The notes beneath the pieces are model-generated. The model saw nothing but the letters and a program-made list of their open reading frames with translations. It had not been told where the DNA came from and did no database searches. From Sphaerisporangium aureirubrum (GTDB lineage: Bacteria; Actinomycetota; Actinomycetes; Streptosporangiales; Streptosporangiaceae), in the NCBI RefSeq assembly GCF_042658925.1, contig NZ_JBHSRF010000021.1:55037-119036 (forward strand): DNA of 64,000 bases, in the 5' to 3' direction. The first letter of the stretch is position 1. Each line of letters opens with the position of its first letter. The position numbers and the translations under genes were made by a program. This document shows, one piece after another, positions 49,066 to 56,570 of this stretch.

Positions 49066-49968
49066 TTACCGCCCGTCGGCGAGATGCGGCACCATCACCA
49101 CGTCGTTGATGCTGGTGGGGACGAACAGGCGGTCCCAGCGTCCGCCGCCCTTGGCCTCCGGCACCCGCTCGATGTCGTAGACCTCCTTGGCCATGCCCTC
49201 GCTGCGGTCGATCTCCTGGACGAGCCGGTAGTCCTCCAGCTGCCGCAGATGGATGAGGCAGTGGATCCTGTCCTGCTGTCCCCAGGTCTGCTCGTAGATG
49301 AACGCCGTGGCCTGGCCCGGCAGGTTGTCGTTGACGTAGCTGGACCAGTCGTAGAGGAACTTGCGTCCCTCCTCGCGGAACTCGTACCGCACGTCCCCGG
49401 TGCGCAGGATGATGGCCCCGGCGTTGGCCGAGTTGAGCTGCTGGTCGGCGGGCTGGTGCGTCTGGTGGGTGGCGGGCGGGACGAAGGTCTCGCGCCGCTC
49501 ACGGGGGTCGGTGTGCTCCTCGTGGTCCACGTTGGCGAAGCCGTGCTGCGGGCACATGATCGTCTCGCGCAGGCTGCCGTAGATGAACATCTTCTCCCAG
49601 TTGCCGCCGCCCTTCTTGGGCAGCCGGTCCCGCAGGGAGATGTCCTGGAACACCGCGTCGTGGTCGACCATCTCCAGGAGCCTGCTGTACAGCTCGGGGG
49701 ACTTCATGTGCACGAACCAGTGCACCCGGTCCCGGACCCCGAACACCTCCTCGTACAGGAAGGTCGTGGCGACTCCCGCCTGCGCCCGGTTCATGTAGTT
49801 CACCAGCTCGGCGCTGAAGTCCCGGCCCTCCTGCGCCATCTCGTACTCGAGCATCCCCACGCGATGGATGATGAGCCCGGCGTTCCCCGAGTGCAGCAGA
49901 TGCTCGGGCGGCAGAGAGGTCTGATGCTGCGCCGACGTCTTCGACGCCCACACATCCGTTTCCGTCAT
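49066..49968 (-). CDS. unrecognised protein with two tandem homologous domains (possible LnmH counterpart)
   Basis: This 300-residue protein has two obvious repeats, about 22-140 and 178-295. Both contain the pattern (S/)NAG.II.R.G..(Y)E...EGR.F....YVN...(G)..TAF.YE..(W)G..DR.H..(I)H, then a KGG(G/R)W(E/D)(K/R)(M/L)F closing segment. I know no function for the family; the paired layout suggests a pseudodimer, perhaps of dimeric alpha/beta-barrel or cupin-like units. It is the first gene of the HMGS2-ECH1-AT/ER operon, two bases from HMGS2, so a biosynthetic role is likely. In leinamycin a gene of unknown function (lnmH) lies by lnmF-lnmG; equivalence is a guess. ATG 49968 follows GAAAGGGA four bases upstream and is preferred over a start 15 codons earlier. 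Confidence 0.75.
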   Translation of the reverse strand: MTETDVWASKTSAQHQTSLPPEHLLHSGNAGLIIHRVGMLEYEMAQEGRDFSAELVNYMNRAQAGVATTFLYEEVFGVRDRVHWFVHMKSPELYSRLLEMVDHDAVFQDISLRDRLPKKGGGNWEKMFIYGSLRETIMCPQHGFANVDHEEHTDPRERRETFVPPATHQTHQPADQQLNSANAGAIILRTGDVRYEFREEGRKFLYDWSSYVNDNLPGQATAFIYEQTWGQQDRIHCLIHLRQLEDYRLVQEIDRSEGMAKEVYDIERVPEAKGGGRWDRLFVPTSINDVVMVPHLADGR

Positions 49969-50029
49969 GACATCCCTTTCCGAAAGGCAGATCCTCCTCC
50001 GAATGTCACGCAACCGTCCCCGGCCGTCC

Positions 50030-50045
50030 GCTCAATCTTGAGCAC
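50030..50045. promoter_or_regulatory. operator-like dyad upstream of the HMGS2/AT-ER operon
   Basis: GCTCAATCTTGAGCAC is an inverted repeat (GCTCAA-TC-TTGAGC) whose reverse complement TGCTCAAGATTGAGC matches the dyad at 40,645-40,659 in 14 of 15 positions. It sits 62 bases upstream of the duplicated-domain gene and about 117 bases upstream of the plus-strand operon. It is nested in a second dyad, CCGTCCCC (50,014-50,021) and GGGGACGG (50,046-50,053). Its position suggests one regulator controls both biosynthetic operons and perhaps the divergent operon as well. Confidence 0.6.
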
Positions 50046-50112
50046 GGGGACGGCTGCCGAGAGGGTATGTCACGGTCCTGTCGCGGCCGTCGTAAAAGAT
50101 CGAGAACGGTCC

Positions 50113-50118
50113 TATGAT
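50113..50118 (+). promoter_or_regulatory. candidate -10 element for the plus-strand operon
   Basis: TATGAT differs from the TATAAT consensus by one base and lies 44 bases before the GTG start at 50,162. No good -35 hexamer is visible 16-18 bases upstream, so an activator may be needed or the match may be chance. Confidence 0.3.
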
Positions 50119-50140
50119 CGTCCGGTCCACATCATTGGCT

Positions 50141-50155
50141 TCCTCCTGAGGAGGA
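50141..50155 (+). promoter_or_regulatory. hairpin enclosing the ribosome-binding site of the 1190-residue gene
   Basis: TCCTCC-TGA-GGAGGA is a perfect six-base stem with a three-base loop. Its 3' arm contains the AGGAGG ribosome-binding site seven bases before the GTG start at 50,162. In the mRNA it would hide the Shine-Dalgarno sequence and may limit translation of the first gene of the operon. Confidence 0.5.
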
Positions 50156-50161
50156 TGTGCC

Positions 50162-53100
50162 GTGAGCGTGTTATGTGTTCCAGTTCATGTCGATGCCCTG
50201 TGTCTCGCAGCCGACACGGACGTCGCCGGGCCGTCGGTGGACTTCACCCGGCTGCCCTACGTCGACCCGGTCACCGGCCGGGACGTCGGGGCGAACCTGC
50301 CCTACCTGGGTGAGGTCGTGCTCGCGAGCCCGTTCGAGGATCACAATCTCCGGCTCAAGGCCGGGATCCACCTGCACTGGGCCCTGCCCGACGCCCTCAC
50401 CCGGATGGTCAGAGGTGAGGACGGGACGCGTGTCCCGGTGGTCCCCAACCGCTGGCTGGTGACCCGTTCCCGCGGCGAGACCGTCGAGGAGCAGTGGCTG
50501 GTGCTGAGCGACGCGTTGTCCGACGACAACGCGGACGGCGTCACCTACCCGGTCTCCGGCGGCGTCCCGCCGGGGAACGCGGGGCGGCCGTACCGCTACC
50601 TCGGCCGCAAGCTGCCGCTGGGGCAGTGGGATCTGCTGCTGCGCGACCCGCCCGACAGCCTGCCCGAGCTCACCGTCGTCGGGCACGGCGACCCGGCCTT
50701 CGCCGCCTTCTACCCGAACTGTCACAGCGTGTTCGGGTTCCACGATCCCGCCTACCCGGGAACTCCCCCCGCCGGGCTGCGCTACGACGTGACGGGCTGG
50801 TACGGCACGCCGGGCCAGGACGAGCTGGCGCGGGTGCTGCCCGCGAAGGGCGACTGGCGGGCGGCCCTCGCCGACCGGCTGGGCTGGAAGGCGCAGCCCG
50901 GCGCGGAGCGGCCCACGCGCATGGTGTGCTTCGGCGAGCTACGCTTCGCGCCCGCGGCGCTGACCGTCAACCCGTTGCTGGCGGACACCGAGACCGGGGT
51001 GTGCGTGGGCGGCAACATCACCGAGGCGCTGGCCGCGCACCTCGGCGCGGCGCTGCCCGGCGTCACGCCGCAGTCCCTGGAGGACCTGCTGGAGGCGCTG
51101 ACGTACGCCGACGATCTCGAGAGCACCACGGTGGACCTCTCGATCCGGCTCGACGAGGCCCGGCACACCGCCACGTTCGCCCCCGTCTCCGCCGGTGTGC
51201 GGTGGAACGTCTACGCCGAGGACGAGACCGACGCCGAGGCCGCGGCGGCCGGGGCGCCGCCCATCACCCCCGAGCAGAAACAGGCCCGCGAACGGCTGCG
51301 GCCCCCGGCCGAGCTGGACGGGCTGCTGGCCGCGCTCAACCGGGCCGAGACGCGCCACGACCGGGCCCGCCGCACGCTGGCCGGGCTGCGCCGCAGGCTG
51401 TTCGCCGACTGGTACAAGTACATGCTCTGCTCCTACCCGGGCGAGTCGGCCGGCGACGACAGCCACCCCTCCCCCGACGAGGTCGCGTTCTACCTCGGCC
51501 GCGCCATGGACGAGATGGACCTGCTGACGGCCGCCGTCGGGGTCCAGCCCCCGGTGGGCGACGGCGACACGCTGGCCCACCGCCTCGCCGCGGCCCGCGA
51601 CGCCGTGGACCGTTCGATAGCCCGCTTCAACGCCACCACGGCCAGGGCGGCGCGCACCCGCTACGTCCTGCGGCAGGTCCCCGGCCCGCGCCACTACCGG
51701 CCGGTCGAGCCGACCGTACTGCTCACCGGATCGGCCGCCACCCCCTCGGACCGCTACGGCCAGGACGGCGCGTCCGACCCGGACGGGCTGCTGGCCTGCG
51801 CGGCGATCACCGGCCCGGCGGCGAGCCCGGCCGGCGCCGCGGGCGCCACCGCCCTGCGGACGGCGGTGACGGCCGGCGTCGCGGCGCTGCCCGCCCCGAA
51901 CCCGGCGCTGCGCACGTGGACGCACGCGCCGTGGCATCCGGTGCTGCTGCAGTGGGAGGTGGAGTTCTTCCCCACCGGCGGGGGCGGCAACATCGGCGCC
52001 GGCCACCGCGACTACGACCAGGACTTCGTCACCGCGAACTACGCCCTGACCGCCGCCGACGTCGAGCTCCGGCTGCGGCCGGGCCGCGGCTTCCCCGACA
52101 AGGCGGCGAACGTCTACTCCGGGACGACCGTCCTTTCGCCGTCGGCGCGGCCGGTGCTGTCGGCGCGCATCCTGCGCTACCTGTCCGGCGACATGCTGGC
52201 CGCGTACAACGCGGCGCGGACGCGGGCCCACCTGGCGACCCTGCCGGGGGACGACTTCCGCGCGGCGCCGGACACCGTCCTGGACTGGTACGACGCGAAC
52301 GGCGACGACGCCCGCCTGAAGACCCTGGCCATGGTCTACCGCCACCTCGCGGAGAACCAGGACAACAACCTGTCCCAGAGCCTCGGCGGCTTCAACGACG
52401 CGCTGCTCATGCTGCGGCTCGCCCGGCAGCTGCCGGTGGACGACCCGCTCGGCTTCCCCTCGGCCCGGGAGTTCACCGCGCGGGTGGCGGACCGGGTGGC
52501 GGGCGAGAACCGGCACGCCCCCCAGCCGCTCAGCGACTTCAACCCGATCCGGGCGGGCGCGCTGCGGGTGCGGCGGCTGCGAATCGTCGACAACTTCGGC
52601 ACCACGCACGACGTGGACGTGCGCCTGCTGCGCACCACCACCCGGCTCACCGTCCAGGACCACCCGCAGTGGATCGCGATGGCCCCGCGCCTGGTCCAGC
52701 CCGCCCGCCTCGCCCTGAGCCTGCTGGACGCCGAACGCGAGCAGGAGCCGCTCACCGGGCTGCCCACCTGCTCCCCCGTCTGCGGATGGCTGGTCCCCGA
52801 CGCGCTCGACGACGCCCTGCGCGTCTACACCGCCGACGGCACCTGGGCCGGCTCGGTGCACGCCCTCGCCGACGCGGACCGTCCCGATCGCGCGTCGTGG
52901 CGGGCCGCCCCCGAGTCGGGCGTGGCCGACCCGGCGACCGGCCTGGCGAACGCGCACCTGCGGGACGTCGTCGAATGGCTGCTCGCCTCCGGCGCGGAGG
53001 CGGCCGGCGAGCTGCTGCCCGCGCTGGACGACGCCCAGGCGTCCGTGGAGCCCGAGGACCCCGGCGGGCTCGGTGGCTTGGCGGCGCTGCTCGGCCGCCC

Positions 53101-53734
53101 GATCGCGGTGGTGCGCGCGGAGGTCGGCCTGGATCCGCTGGAACCTCCCGCCGTGCACCAGGACTGGAACGTTTTCCGGCAGGACATGGCACGTGGCGGG
53201 CGGGAGACCAACGGCTATCCCCTGGTGCGCTTCCCGGTCCGGATCGGCGAGCACGGCCGCCTCGGCGACGGCGTGCTCGGCTACTGGCTGGAGGAGGCAC
53301 CCGGCGCGCTCGGGCAGGTCTACCACGACGTGCAGGCGCTCGGCGACGACGACGCGACGAGCCCGGTGCTGGTGGGCCTGGACCTGCCGCCGCGCCGTCT
53401 CACCCTGCTGCTCGACCCGCACGGCGCGATCCACGCGACCACCGGGATCCTGCCCACCGAGTCGGCGAGGCTGGCCGACGAGCACTACCGGGACGCCGTC
53501 GAGCGCCTGGAGGTCGGCCTGATGGTCGCGCCGATCCTCACCGACGCCGGACAGGTCGCCCTTCCCCTTCCCGCCGCGCAGGGCGCGCGATGGTCGTGGC
53601 TGGAGCGCGACCCGGCCGGATGGACCCGCGTCACGGACCCACCCCAGCCACAGGAGCGGTTCCCCGCCGGCCTGACCGTGCGAGAGGGCCGGCTGGCCCT
53701 GCGCCCCACTACCCCCGGACAAGGAAACCCGTGA
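50162..53734 (+). CDS. large conserved protein of unknown function (1190 residues)
   Basis: I do not recognise a named domain. The N-terminal part has the segment GIHLHWALPDALTRM near residue 68 and VPNRWLVTRSR near 96, a signature I associate with large uncharacterised proteins found beside LamG-type and DUF6603-type proteins in actinobacteria and cyanobacteria; this association is from memory. A helical, charged stretch lies near 370-430 (EQKQARERLRPPAELDG, RAETRHDRARRTLAGLRRR), and there is no signal peptide or membrane segment. The start is GTG 50162, seven bases after AGGAGG, which is itself caught in a hairpin. It is the first of six co-directional genes; its stop overlaps the next start by one base. 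A structural or scaffold role is plausible from size and neighbours but unproven. Confidence 0.75.
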   Translation: MSVLCVPVHVDALCLAADTDVAGPSVDFTRLPYVDPVTGRDVGANLPYLGEVVLASPFEDHNLRLKAGIHLHWALPDALTRMVRGEDGTRVPVVPNRWLVTRSRGETVEEQWLVLSDALSDDNADGVTYPVSGGVPPGNAGRPYRYLGRKLPLGQWDLLLRDPPDSLPELTVVGHGDPAFAAFYPNCHSVFGFHDPAYPGTPPAGLRYDVTGWYGTPGQDELARVLPAKGDWRAALADRLGWKAQPGAERPTRMVCFGELRFAPAALTVNPLLADTETGVCVGGNITEALAAHLGAALPGVTPQSLEDLLEALTYADDLESTTVDLSIRLDEARHTATFAPVSAGVRWNVYAEDETDAEAAAAGAPPITPEQKQARERLRPPAELDGLLAALNRAETRHDRARRTLAGLRRRLFADWYKYMLCSYPGESAGDDSHPSPDEVAFYLGRAMDEMDLLTAAVGVQPPVGDGDTLAHRLAAARDAVDRSIARFNATTARAARTRYVLRQVPGPRHYRPVEPTVLLTGSAATPSDRYGQDGASDPDGLLACAAITGPAASPAGAAGATALRTAVTAGVAALPAPNPALRTWTHAPWHPVLLQWEVEFFPTGGGGNIGAGHRDYDQDFVTANYALTAADVELRLRPGRGFPDKAANVYSGTTVLSPSARPVLSARILRYLSGDMLAAYNAARTRAHLATLPGDDFRAAPDTVLDWYDANGDDARLKTLAMVYRHLAENQDNNLSQSLGGFNDALLMLRLARQLPVDDPLGFPSAREFTARVADRVAGENRHAPQPLSDFNPIRAGALRVRRLRIVDNFGTTHDVDVRLLRTTTRLTVQDHPQWIAMAPRLVQPARLALSLLDAEREQEPLTGLPTCSPVCGWLVPDALDDALRVYTADGTWAGSVHALADADRPDRASWRAAPESGVADPATGLANAHLRDVVEWLLASGAEAAGELLPALDDAQASVEPEDPGGLGGLAALLGRPIAVVRAEVGLDPLEPPAVHQDWNVFRQDMARGGRETNGYPLVRFPVRIGEHGRLGDGVLGYWLEEAPGALGQVYHDVQALGDDDATSPVLVGLDLPPRRLTLLLDPHGAIHATTGILPTESARLADEHYRDAVERLEVGLMVAPILTDAGQVALPLPAAQGARWSWLERDPAGWTRVTDPPQPQERFPAGLTVREGRLALRPTTPGQGNP

Positions 53735-53913
53735 TGCAGGAGATCACCCTCACGTTGCCGATCCCACAGACGAACCTGATCCTGGAGGCGCTCGGCCAGT
53801 TACCCTACGCGCGGGTCTACGAGCTGGTGAACACGATCCACCGGCAGGCCGAGGCGCAACTGGGCACGGACGGGACGGCGCAGCCGGGGCACCGCCTGGG
53901 CGAGGCGTCGTGA
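53734..53913 (+). CDS. small conserved helical protein (59 residues)
   Basis: ATG 53734 overlaps the stop of the 1190-residue gene by one base, and the stop overlaps the GTG of the LamG gene by four. The sequence (ITLTLPIPQTNLILEALGQL, then PYARVYELVNTIHRQAEAQ) has the form of the short helical proteins encoded near phage tail-fibre genes, but I cannot name the family. Tight coupling on both sides and good codon use make it a real gene rather than a chance frame. Confidence 0.7.
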   Translation: MQEITLTLPIPQTNLILEALGQLPYARVYELVNTIHRQAEAQLGTDGTAQPGHRLGEAS

Positions 53914-56558
53914 CCCCCGGCCTGGTGCTGCACTGGCAGCTCGACGACCTCACCGCGGAGAGCCGCGCGATCGACTCCTCGGGCAACCACCTCAACGGCG
54001 CCGTCGAGGGCGACCCCGGCGCCTCGCCCGACGAGCGGTTCGGCAGCTGCCTGGTCCTGGACGGCAAGAAGGACGCCCTGACCGTGCCGGACGATCAGGC
54101 GCTCCGCCTGACCGCGTACACCGTGGCGGCGTGGGTCAACACCGCCCAGCCCACGCGGCCGGCCAAGGCCACCAAGACCCCTCCCGCCCCGAAGGCCCTC
54201 CCGGACGAGGTGTTCATCGCCGGGAAGGCCGACGGCTTCGCGGTGTCGGTGGACGCGCGGGGAGTCCTGCGCCACAACGTGCCCGCCGCCGGGCGAGCGG
54301 ACGTGTACGCCACCGCGGCCGGGGCGCTCGGGTGGAACCAGTGGCACCACGTGGCGGTCACCTGCGAGGGGCGGGTCGCGCGGATCCACGTGGACGGCGT
54401 CCAGCTCGCGCAGTACGCCCTGCCCGGCGATCCCCTGCCCGGCCGGGCGGCGCTCGTCGTGGGACGCCACCCGGACGCGCGGCAGAACTACCTGACGGGC
54501 AGGATCGCGCACCTGCGGGTCTACGACGGCGCCCTGACCGCGGAGGAGATCCGGCGCGACATGGCCGCGGACGAGGCGGCGCTGGCCGCGTTCGTCCGTT
54601 CCCACCCGCTGGACTTCGAGCTGACCAACGCCGACCAGCAGCCCGTGCTGTACATCGACGACAACCCCGGCGGCCAGGCGATGACGCTGCGCCTGGTCAA
54701 CTCCTCCCGGCAGGACGTGGAGCTGCGCGCGTCCGGCACGCCGGGGGCGTCCGCCGTGAACCACCACGCGGCGCTGACCTTCCGCACGCGCACCCTGGCC
54801 GCCACGGCCGCGCCGCGGGTCGTCACCCCGGGCTGGTCGATGGCCGCCGCACCCGGCGGCACCACGTTCCACCTGCTCCACGACGGCGCGACGACGATCC
54901 GTCCCGGCGCCGCCCTGGAAGTGGAGCTGCAAGGACTGAAGGCCGACGGCGCCGGCGGCACCCGGGGCACCCGGGTGGAGCTGGCCTACCGCCTGCTGGG
55001 ATACGCGGGCGAGCCCGGCGAGCTGTCGGGGAGCCGGCGGCGGTTCCTCGACGTGGTCAACCACCGGGGCCGTCCCGGCATCCCGCTGGACGTGGGGTTC
55101 GTCGGCGGGGACCGGGTGCTCAGCGACGGCGCCACGCCGAGTTCCCTGCGCGTCCGCGTCGCCAACGTCTCGCGCGACACGGCCATCGCCCTCGCCGGGT
55201 CGGCGTCCGCCCAGGACGCCGCGTCCGCCTTCACCGTCGGCTTCGACGTGCGGCAGCAGGGCGAGGACCGGCAGTGGGCCCTGACCGAGTCCGGCCGTGC
55301 CGGGGACGTCCACTTCGACATCGCCGGCCCGACCGCGGTGAGCTGGGACATCGTCCGGGAGGACCTCGGCCAGCGGGTGCAGTGGACGCTGACCCCCCGG
55401 GCCGACACGGCGCTGCCGCCCGGCGGCTCGCTGGACCTGAAGCTCGACGACGTGTACGCCCTGGGCTCGCCCGGCCACGCGCCCATCGTGGTGGCCTACC
55501 GCAACGTCCCCGGCTACCAGGACGGGTTCGCCTCCGTCGTGGCCGAGCGCACGCCGCTGCTGTTCACGGCCCGCGACGTCACGATCGGCACGGCGGAACC
55601 GGCGCCGTCCGCGGCGCCCCCGGCACGGCTGACCGTCAGCGCGGAGGGCCGGCACCTGCAGCTGCGGCGGGAGTCCGACGCGGGGTCCGCCGGCCCGCAG
55701 CTGTACCTGGAGCTGTACCAGGACGACCCGGCCAACAACCGGGACGCGACGTATCCCAGCATCCGGTTCCACCACGCCTACGAGTTCTGGCACCGCATCG
55801 AGGCCCGCACCGACGGCTTCCACCTCAAGACCGGCGACCTGACCTCCGACGAACCGGTCGGCCTGCGCGCGGGGAACACCTCTGTCGGCACGCTGGCGGT
55901 GCGGGGCGCGGCCGGCGACGCGAACGGCGGCTCCCTGGCCGTCGGCCCGCCGGACGGGTCCAACCTGCGCCTCGGGTACCACGCCCAGTACGGCTGGATC
56001 CAGTCGCACGGCGGCAAGCCGCTGGCCGTCAACCCGCTCGGGAACAACGTGAGCGTCGGCACGACGACCGCGGCCCCCGCGAGGCTGACGGTCGGCTCGG
56101 CGTCGGAGCACCTCCAGCTCCGCCGGGAGGCGACCACCGCGGGGAAGATCCTGTTCCTGGAGCTGTACCAGGCCGACACCGCCACGGGTGTCCTGACCTC
56201 CCCCAGCATCCGCTTCCACCACGCGGGCAAGTTCGCGCACCGCATCGAGGCTGGCAAGGAGGGCTTCTACCTGAAGACCGGCGACCTGAGCTACGAAAAC
56301 CTGGTCCCCCTGTGGGCCTCCGGCGCCACCCTGGGTTCCCTGACCATCGGCGCCACCACCATCGGCGAGAACGAGCTGAAGATCCTGCGGCGGCTGGCGT
56401 CCGGGGCGCTGGAATGCGACCTGTACAACACCGCGCAGAGCGAGTACGCCTTCGCCGGGACGTACACCTTCACCGACAACCGCCGCTACGTCTTCACCTG
56501 GGGTGAGAAGAACACGCGGGTCTCCCAGGGGCGATGGCGCATCGCCTTCCCGGCCTGA
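53910..56558 (+). CDS. LamG/concanavalin-like protein with tail-fibre-like C-terminal repeats (882 residues)
   Basis: Residues 1-215 form a LamG-type beta-sandwich (LVLHWQLDDL, GSCLVLDGKKDALTVPDD, YTVAAWVN, WNQWHHVAVTCEG, RIAHLRVYDGALTAEEI), a carbohydrate- or protein-binding fold. The middle is beta-rich without a known domain. The C-terminal third has two repeats beginning VTIGTAEPAPSAAPPARLTV and VSVGTTTAAPARLTVG, each followed by LQLRRE, LELYQ, SIRFHHA, HRIEA and LKTGDL. The 'GTT..PAARLTV' pattern is characteristic of the necks of phage tail fibres and adhesins. There is no signal peptide. It starts at GTG 53910, coupled to the small gene. A receptor-binding or fibre role is an inference. 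Confidence 0.75.
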   Translation: MTPGLVLHWQLDDLTAESRAIDSSGNHLNGAVEGDPGASPDERFGSCLVLDGKKDALTVPDDQALRLTAYTVAAWVNTAQPTRPAKATKTPPAPKALPDEVFIAGKADGFAVSVDARGVLRHNVPAAGRADVYATAAGALGWNQWHHVAVTCEGRVARIHVDGVQLAQYALPGDPLPGRAALVVGRHPDARQNYLTGRIAHLRVYDGALTAEEIRRDMAADEAALAAFVRSHPLDFELTNADQQPVLYIDDNPGGQAMTLRLVNSSRQDVELRASGTPGASAVNHHAALTFRTRTLAATAAPRVVTPGWSMAAAPGGTTFHLLHDGATTIRPGAALEVELQGLKADGAGGTRGTRVELAYRLLGYAGEPGELSGSRRRFLDVVNHRGRPGIPLDVGFVGGDRVLSDGATPSSLRVRVANVSRDTAIALAGSASAQDAASAFTVGFDVRQQGEDRQWALTESGRAGDVHFDIAGPTAVSWDIVREDLGQRVQWTLTPRADTALPPGGSLDLKLDDVYALGSPGHAPIVVAYRNVPGYQDGFASVVAERTPLLFTARDVTIGTAEPAPSAAPPARLTVSAEGRHLQLRRESDAGSAGPQLYLELYQDDPANNRDATYPSIRFHHAYEFWHRIEARTDGFHLKTGDLTSDEPVGLRAGNTSVGTLAVRGAAGDANGGSLAVGPPDGSNLRLGYHAQYGWIQSHGGKPLAVNPLGNNVSVGTTTAAPARLTVGSASEHLQLRREATTAGKILFLELYQADTATGVLTSPSIRFHHAGKFAHRIEAGKEGFYLKTGDLSYENLVPLWASGATLGSLTIGATTIGENELKILRRLASGALECDLYNTAQSEYAFAGTYTFTDNRRYVFTWGEKNTRVSQGRWRIAFPA

Positions 56559-56570
56559 AAGGGAGCGACG

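Noticed and set aside
50494..53913. A second plus-strand frame overlapping the 1190-residue gene
   Set aside because: It is an Arg/Pro-rich shadow; only its last 59 codons (53,734-53,913), with their own ATG, form a credible gene.
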